DNA from: DATLYF01 sp035575095
Lineage (GTDB): Bacteria > Pseudomonadota > Gammaproteobacteria > Competibacterales > Competibacteraceae
Length of the DNA: 26,570 bases
Direction of reading: 5' to 3'
Assembly: GCA_035575095.1 (NCBI GenBank)
Contig: DATLYF010000196.1
Coordinates: 1-26,570 of the forward strand
Shown: positions 22,496 through 26,570 of the stretch, piece after piece
How positions within the stretch are numbered: position 1 is the stretch's first letter
How the letters are laid out: each line of letters starts with the position of its first letter
Translations under genes and position numbers: made by a program
Notes under the pieces: generated by a model
Database searches by the model: none
The model's input: the letters and a program-made list of their open reading frames with translations, nothing else
Told to the model about the DNA's origin: nothing

Positions 22496-24874
22496 TCAGC
22501 TCACCTGTCCGGCCAGGTACAGCCAGGTCTCGACCACCGTGTCGGGATTGAGCGAGACGCTGTCGATGCCTTCCTCCATCAGCCACTTGGCCAGATCCGG
22601 GTGATCCGACGGCCCCTGACCGCAGATGCCGATGTACTTGCCCTGGCGGCGGCAGGCCTGGATGGCCATGCTGAGCAGCTTCTTCACCGCCGGGTTGCGC
22701 TCGTCGAATAGATGGGCGATCAGCCCGGAGTCGCGGTCCAGGCCCAGGGTGAGCTGGGTCAGGTCGTTGGAGCCGATGGAGAAGCCGTCGAAGTGCTGCA
22801 GGAACTCCTCGGCCAGTAGGGCGTTGGAGGGCAGCTCGCACATCATGATCAGCTTGAGGCTGTTACGCCCCCGCTCTAGGCCGTTGGCCCGGAGCAGCTC
22901 CACCACCTGGGCGGCTTCGCCCACGGTGCGCACGAAGGGGATCATAACCTGCACATTGCTCAACCCCATCTCGTCGCGCACTTTGCGCAGGGCGCGGCAC
23001 TCCAGCTCGAAGCAGTCGCGGAAACTCTCCGAGACGTAGCGGGAGGCGCCGCGGTAGCCGATCATCGGGTTCTCCTCATGGGGCTCGTAGCGGTCGCCGC
23101 CGATGAGGTTGAAATACTCGTTGGACTTGAAGTCCGACATGCGCACGATGACCGGGTTGGGCGCGAAGGCCGCGGCGATGGTGGCGATGCCCTCGCTAAG
23201 CTTCTCCACGTAGAAGCTCACCGGATCGGCATAGCCGGCGATCTGCGGCCGGATGCGCGCCTGCAGGTCGCTGGGCAGGCGCTCGAACTCCAGGAGCGCC
23301 TTGGGGTGGATGCCGATCATGCGGTTGATGATGAACTCCAGACGCGCCAGGCCGACGCCAGCATTGGGCAGCCGCGAGAAATCGAAGGCGCGGTCGGGGT
23401 TGCCCACGTTCATCATGATCTTGAAGCCGATCTTGGGCATCGCGTCGAGGCTGATCTCCTTGATGTCGAACTCGATCAGCCCGCGGTAGATGTAACCAGT
23501 ATCGCCCTCGGCGCAGGATACGGTGATCGGCTCGCCATTGCGGATCAGGGCGGTGGCGTTGCCGCAGCCGACCACCGCCGGGATGCCGAGCTCGCGGGCG
23601 ATGATGGCGGCGTGGCAGGTGCGGCCGCCGCGGTTGGTGACGATGGCCGAGGCGCGCTTCATGATCGGCTCCCAATCGGGATCGGTCATGTCGGTGACCA
23701 GCACGTCACCGGGCTGCACCTGGGCCATCTGGCTGACATCGGTGATGATGCGGGCCGGGCCCGCGCCGATGCGCTGGCCGATGGCGCGGCCGGTGACCAG
23801 CACCTCGCCGCGCTTGGCGAGCTGGTAGCGGGTGATGGTCTGGGCGCTGGCGCGGCTTTTGACGGTCTCGGGGCGGGCCTGGAGGATGTAGAGCTTACCG
23901 TCGCGGCCGTCCTTGGCCCACTCGATGTCCATGGGGCGGCCGTAGTGCTCCTCGATGATCAGCGCCTGCCGGGCCAGGGCCTCGACCTCGGCGTCGCTCA
24001 GCGAGAAGCGCAGGCGCTCGGCTTCCGGCACCTCCACGGTCTTGGTGCTCTTGCCGTGGTTGGCATCGTCGGAATAGACCATCTTGATGGCCTTGCCGCC
24101 CAGGGTACGGCGCAGGATGGCCGGGCGGCCGGCCTTCAGGGTGGGCTTGTGCACATAGAACTCGTCCGGGTTCACCGAGCCCTGCACCACGGTCTCACCG
24201 AGGCCGTAGGCGGCGGTGATGAACACCGCGTCGTTGAAGCCGGACTCGGTATCCAGGGTGAACATCACGCCGCTGGCGCCGATATCGGAGCGCACCATGC
24301 GCTGGATGCCGGCGCTGAGGGCGACGGTGCGGTGGTCGAAGCCGTGGTGCACCCGGTAGGCGATGGCGCGGTCGTTGTAGAGCGAGGCGAACACGTGCTT
24401 GACGGCGAGCAGTACATTGTCGATGCCGCGCACATTGAGGAAGGTTTCCTGCTGACCGGCGAAGGAGGCATCGGGCAGGTCCTCGGCGGTGGCCGAAGAG
24501 CGCACGGCCACCTCGATGGCGCCGCCGGCCTCGGCCTCCATCCGCGCATAGGCCTGGCGGATGGCCTGCTCTAGGGCAGGTGGCAAGGGCGCGTCGATCA
24601 CCCATTGGCGGATTCTGCCGCCGGCCTCGGCGAGGCGGGTGACGTCCTCCACATCCAGGGTGGCCAGTTCGTTGTGGATGCGTTCGGTCAGGCCGCTGGT
24701 CTCGAGGAACTCCCAGTAGGCTTCCGCCGTGGTGGCGAAACCGCCGGGCACCTGCACGCCGGCCGCGGACAGGTGGCTGATCATCTCGCCCAGAGAGGCG
24801 TTCTTGCCGCCGACACGCTCCACGTCGTGCATGCCGAGGGCTTCGAACCAAAGCACGTGCTCTGCCAAAGTCAT
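22496..24874 (-). CDS. ppsA: Phosphoenolpyruvate synthase
   Basis: The 792-residue enzyme, the same length as E. coli PpsA, makes phosphoenolpyruvate from pyruvate and ATP for gluconeogenesis. An N-terminal ATP-grasp domain (about 1-340, with GGKNASLGEMI and VAVRSSATAEDLPDASFAGQ) is followed by a phosphohistidine domain with His421 in GGRTCHAAIIARELG, equal in position to E. coli His421, and a C-terminal TIM-barrel (about 470-790) with the catalytic Cys in GICGQGPSD. The start at 24874 gives MTLAEHVLWFEALG, as in relatives; its AAGGGG site lies very close to the ATG, and a TTG 24 bases upstream is open. Typically a regulator (PpsR) is encoded nearby in other genomes; none is here. The gene diverges from the DUF1249 gene. 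Confidence 0.96.
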   Translation of the reverse strand: MTLAEHVLWFEALGMHDVERVGGKNASLGEMISHLSAAGVQVPGGFATTAEAYWEFLETSGLTERIHNELATLDVEDVTRLAEAGGRIRQWVIDAPLPPALEQAIRQAYARMEAEAGGAIEVAVRSSATAEDLPDASFAGQQETFLNVRGIDNVLLAVKHVFASLYNDRAIAYRVHHGFDHRTVALSAGIQRMVRSDIGASGVMFTLDTESGFNDAVFITAAYGLGETVVQGSVNPDEFYVHKPTLKAGRPAILRRTLGGKAIKMVYSDDANHGKSTKTVEVPEAERLRFSLSDAEVEALARQALIIEEHYGRPMDIEWAKDGRDGKLYILQARPETVKSRASAQTITRYQLAKRGEVLVTGRAIGQRIGAGPARIITDVSQMAQVQPGDVLVTDMTDPDWEPIMKRASAIVTNRGGRTCHAAIIARELGIPAVVGCGNATALIRNGEPITVSCAEGDTGYIYRGLIEFDIKEISLDAMPKIGFKIMMNVGNPDRAFDFSRLPNAGVGLARLEFIINRMIGIHPKALLEFERLPSDLQARIRPQIAGYADPVSFYVEKLSEGIATIAAAFAPNPVIVRMSDFKSNEYFNLIGGDRYEPHEENPMIGYRGASRYVSESFRDCFELECRALRKVRDEMGLSNVQVMIPFVRTVGEAAQVVELLRANGLERGRNSLKLIMMCELPSNALLAEEFLQHFDGFSIGSNDLTQLTLGLDRDSGLIAHLFDERNPAVKKLLSMAIQACRRQGKYIGICGQGPSDHPDLAKWLMEEGIDSVSLNPDTVVETWLYLAGQVS

Positions 24875-24956
24875 TCCCCTTCTAAGAGTGTGGAACAAAC
24901 AGAATCAACAGCGCTCCATCCGCTGGAACCCCGGCGTCCGCGACGGGCGGGGTCGG

Positions 24957-24979
24957 CCGGTTCTGTAGCCGGTCTGTAG
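24957..24979. repeat. Short tandem direct repeat upstream of ppsA
   Basis: CCGGTTCTGTAG is followed immediately by CCGGTCTGTAG, one base shorter. It lies about 85 bp upstream of the ppsA start. It may be a regulator site or chance. Confidence 0.3.
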
Positions 24980-25021
24980 TGTGCAGCCCGCAACGCCAGC
25001 GAATGCTTGCGAAAGGCTGCA

Positions 25022-25029
25022 ATTATAAT
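25022..25029. promoter_or_regulatory. ATTATAAT palindrome giving a -10 hexamer on both strands
   Basis: The octamer is its own complement and contains TATAAT on the + strand (25024-25029) and on the - strand (25027-25022). It lies between the divergent ppsA and DUF1249 genes. No good -35 hexamer at 16-18 bp was found in either direction, so use as a promoter is likely only with an activator. Confidence 0.35.
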
Positions 25030-25108
25030 GAGGGAGGTTATTTTCGGGGAACTTGTTTTTGCGGTTGCACATAGGGCGGTCGCCGCCCGCGCAGGTGAAG
25101 CTTAGCTC

Positions 25109-25567
25109 ATGCTCGTCCATACTCTTGCCCGTCCCGCGCCTGGCGCTCTGGATCTCGCCGGTACCTTCGCCGGCCTGATGGATCTCTACGAGCGCAACTA
25201 CATCGGCATCCGCCGGCTGGTACCGGAGCTGCCGGCGGCAGGCGTGCAGCGCGTGTCGCGGGTGGCGGGCGGGCTGGATCTGCATCTGACGGTGCTGGAG
25301 CGCTTCCCCTACACCAGCGAACTCCATCTCACCTACCATTTCCTGCGCGACGGTGTGGCGGTGGCCGAGCCCGATTTGCGCCTGCGGGTGTACACCGACG
25401 CGCGCCTGGCCGAGGTGATGTCGGCCCATCTGCGCCACTGGCCGGCCTTTGAGACCCTCGACCACGCCGACCTCAGCCAGTTGCACGCCCGCTGGCACGT
25501 CAACCGCTTCCTATTCAAGTGGCTCAACTACTGCCTGCACCAGGGCCATCGCTTCGGCCAGCCCTGA
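25109..25567 (+). CDS. DUF1249 (YqiB-like) protein
   Basis: The 152-residue cytoplasmic protein resembles E. coli YqiB, with LMDLYERNYIGIRRLVPEL near the N-terminus, a central ERFPYTSELHLTYHF, LRLRVYTDARLAEVM and a C-terminal KWLNYCLHQGH segment. The family has no established biochemical function. In many gammaproteobacteria it is found near cpdA or nudF genes, which are not in this window. The start at 25109 is the first Met; AGGTGA lies twelve bases upstream. It is followed by iscR, which has its own promoter. Confidence 0.82.
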   Translation: MLVHTLARPAPGALDLAGTFAGLMDLYERNYIGIRRLVPELPAAGVQRVSRVAGGLDLHLTVLERFPYTSELHLTYHFLRDGVAVAEPDLRLRVYTDARLAEVMSAHLRHWPAFETLDHADLSQLHARWHVNRFLFKWLNYCLHQGHRFGQP

Positions 25568-25577
25568 GCCGGGTCGG

Positions 25578-25606
25578 TTGACGGTTTTTCGGGGCTGGGC
25601 TATTTT
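25578..25606 (+). promoter_or_regulatory. Sigma70-like promoter of iscR
   Basis: TTGACG (25578-25583) and TATTTT (25601-25606) are separated by 17 bp, and lie about 55 bp before the iscR start. An inverted repeat, GGCTGGG (25593-25599) and CCCAGCC (25607-25613), brackets the -10 hexamer and could serve as an operator. It does not match an IscR type 1 or type 2 site that I recognise. Confidence 0.55.
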
Positions 25607-25660
25607 CCCAGCCAAATACTAGGTAATAACGCCGACGAAAATCTCAGGGATAACATCATC

Positions 25661-26125
25661 ATGAGGCTCTCGACCAAAGGTCGCTATGCCGTCACCGCCA
25701 TGATGGACCTGGCCATCCACGACAAGGATGGTCCGGTCACGCTGGCGGAGATCTCGCAGTGCCAGGGCATTTCCCTGTCCTACCTGGAACAGCTTTTCGC
25801 CAAACTGCGCAAGCACGCACTGGTGGAGGGCGTGCGCGGCCCCGGCGGCGGCTACCGTCTGGCCCGGCCCGCTGATCAGATCACCGTGGCCGACATCATC
25901 ACCGCCGTGGACGAGAAACTGGACGCCACCCGCTGCGCCGGCCGCAAGGACTGCCAGAACGGTCGCCGCTGCCTGACCCACGAGTTGTGGAGCGACCTCA
26001 GCGAGCAGATCCTGTCGTTTCTGCAAGGCATCACCCTGGCCCAGTTCGTGGAGCGGCCCACGGTGGTGGAGGTGGCGCAGCGCCAGGACCAGATCCGCCG
26101 CCGTCAGGCGGCGCTGGCCGGCTGA
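25661..26125 (+). CDS. iscR: Iron-sulfur cluster-sensing Rrf2-family regulator IscR
   Basis: The 154-residue regulator has an N-terminal winged helix (1-80, MRLSTKGRYAVTAMMDLA and SYLEQLFAKLR) and three cysteines, Cys92, Cys98 and Cys104, with His107, as [2Fe-2S] ligands in the same positions as E. coli IscR. It represses or activates iron-sulfur biogenesis genes according to its cluster state. The start at 25661 is the conserved MRLSTKGRY. Normally iscS, iscU and iscA follow. Here the next gene, 12 nt on, is a HugZ/PPOX-like flavoprotein, so the isc operon is split or reordered, or the rest lies outside the window. Confidence 0.94.
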   Translation: MRLSTKGRYAVTAMMDLAIHDKDGPVTLAEISQCQGISLSYLEQLFAKLRKHALVEGVRGPGGGYRLARPADQITVADIITAVDEKLDATRCAGRKDCQNGRRCLTHELWSDLSEQILSFLQGITLAQFVERPTVVEVAQRQDQIRRRQAALAG

Positions 26126-26137
26126 GCCCGCTGCGGC

Positions 26138-26570
26138 ATGGACGCCGATGCCGAAGGCCGGCTGCTGGCGCTGCTCGGCGCGCACCGCTGGGCGGCGCTG
26201 GCCACCTTGGGTCGCAACGGCCCGGAGGCTTCATGGGTGGCCTATGCCCTGGAACCCGGCGGCGGCGTGCTGCTGCACCTGAGCCGGCTGGCCGCCCACA
26301 CCCGCAACTTGCTGCGCGAGCCGCGCGCTAGCCTCGCCGTCAGCGAGCCCGAGCGCCCCGGCCATGATCCCCAACAGCTGGCCCGCGTCACCCTGTTCGG
26401 CCAGGTGGCGCCCATCCCGCGCGAAGCCGCGCAATATCCCGTCTTGCGCCAGTGCTACCTGGCGCGCCTGCCCGAGGCCGAGCCGCTGTTCGGCTTCGGC
26501 GACTTCCACCTGTTCTTGCTGCTGCCTGAACGGGCGCGGTTCGTCGGCGGGTTCGCTCAGGCCCATACCG
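26138..26570 (+). CDS. HugZ/PPOX-like FMN-binding protein, 3' end missing
   Basis: The frame is open from ATG at 26138 to the window end (144 codons). The N-terminus MDADAEGRLLALLGAHRW is followed by AALATLGRNGPEASWVAYAL, HLSRLAAHTRNLLREPRASL and a final ERARFVGGFAQAH. This is the split-barrel layout of pyridoxamine-phosphate-oxidase-related proteins, and the FVGGFAQAH motif is typical of the HugZ branch, whose members degrade or bind haem. It begins 12 nt after the iscR stop and is probably cotranscribed with it. The missing C-terminal part would carry the HugZ His-containing tail, so haem use cannot be confirmed. Confidence 0.8.
   Translation, partial: MDADAEGRLLALLGAHRWAALATLGRNGPEASWVAYALEPGGGVLLHLSRLAAHTRNLLREPRASLAVSEPERPGHDPQQLARVTLFGQVAPIPREAAQYPVLRQCYLARLPEAEPLFGFGDFHLFLLLPERARFVGGFAQAHT

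Noticed and set aside
23078..24574. Open frame of 498 codons opposite ppsA
   Set aside because: It is antisense to a highly conserved enzyme and has no recognisable domain.
24875..25108. Cra (FruR) operator for ppsA
   Set aside because: No sequence close to the known GCTGAATCGATTCAGC-type site was seen.
25607..25660. IscR type 1 site for autorepression of iscR
   Set aside because: The stretch around AAATACTAGG only vaguely resembles the known pattern and cannot be supported by eye.

Overview
The window is GC-rich, densely coded DNA, most likely from a gammaproteobacterium. The evidence is a dapC-dapD pair, a 792-residue PpsA with the E. coli layout, a YqiB-like DUF1249 protein, an IscR with cysteines at 92/98/104, a HisP-like ATPase and ast-type arginine/ornithine catabolic genes. 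I cannot name the genus. No tRNA, rRNA, CRISPR array, transposase or phage gene was seen.

Layout. (1) 2-3902, + strand: the 3' part of a hybrid sensor kinase (membrane helix, HAMP, PAS, kinase, receiver), then an SLC13-type permease with two RCK_C domains. The permease start overlaps the stop of a 24-codon leader ORF that carries the strong ribosome binding site. (2) 4025-6600: a lower-GC, gene-poor stretch with a glycine-zipper lipoprotein, a small secreted protein, a GEMM-I (cyclic-dinucleotide) riboswitch with an overlapping intrinsic terminator, a secreted cupin, and a cluster of palindromic intergenic repeats. (3) 6600-10211, + strand: a ribose-type ABC importer in the order ATPase, permease, binding protein, with two head-to-head palindromic repeats before the binding-protein gene. 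(4) 10284-15986, - strand: an Lrp/AsnC regulator, then astC, an M20 hydrolase, astA and astD. No astB or astE is present here. Diverging from the regulator is a lone HisP/AotP-like ATPase gene (16141-16947). (5) 16948-24874, - strand: ppsA, dapC, dapD, archease, rtcB and a PLP-dependent decarboxylase, all in one direction. (6) 25109-26570, + strand: a DUF1249 protein, iscR behind a good sigma70-like promoter, and a HugZ/PPOX-like flavoprotein cut by the window end.

How the genes may work together. The regulator, ABC ATPase and astC-M20-astA-astD look like a basic-amino-acid catabolic module. AstA would succinylate ornithine and/or arginine, AstC would transaminate, AstD would oxidise the semialdehyde, and the M20 enzyme, which keeps the metal ligands of carboxypeptidase G2, could release glutamate in place of AstE. 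dapD and dapC supply the succinylated branch of lysine synthesis. Archease activates the RNA ligase RtcB. The riboswitch would couple a second messenger to the secreted cupin.

The best leads are the M20 hydrolase inside a shortened ast cluster, the riboswitch-terminator upstream of the cupin, the coupled leader ORF before the permease, and the dispersed CCCTCTCCCGC palindrome family.
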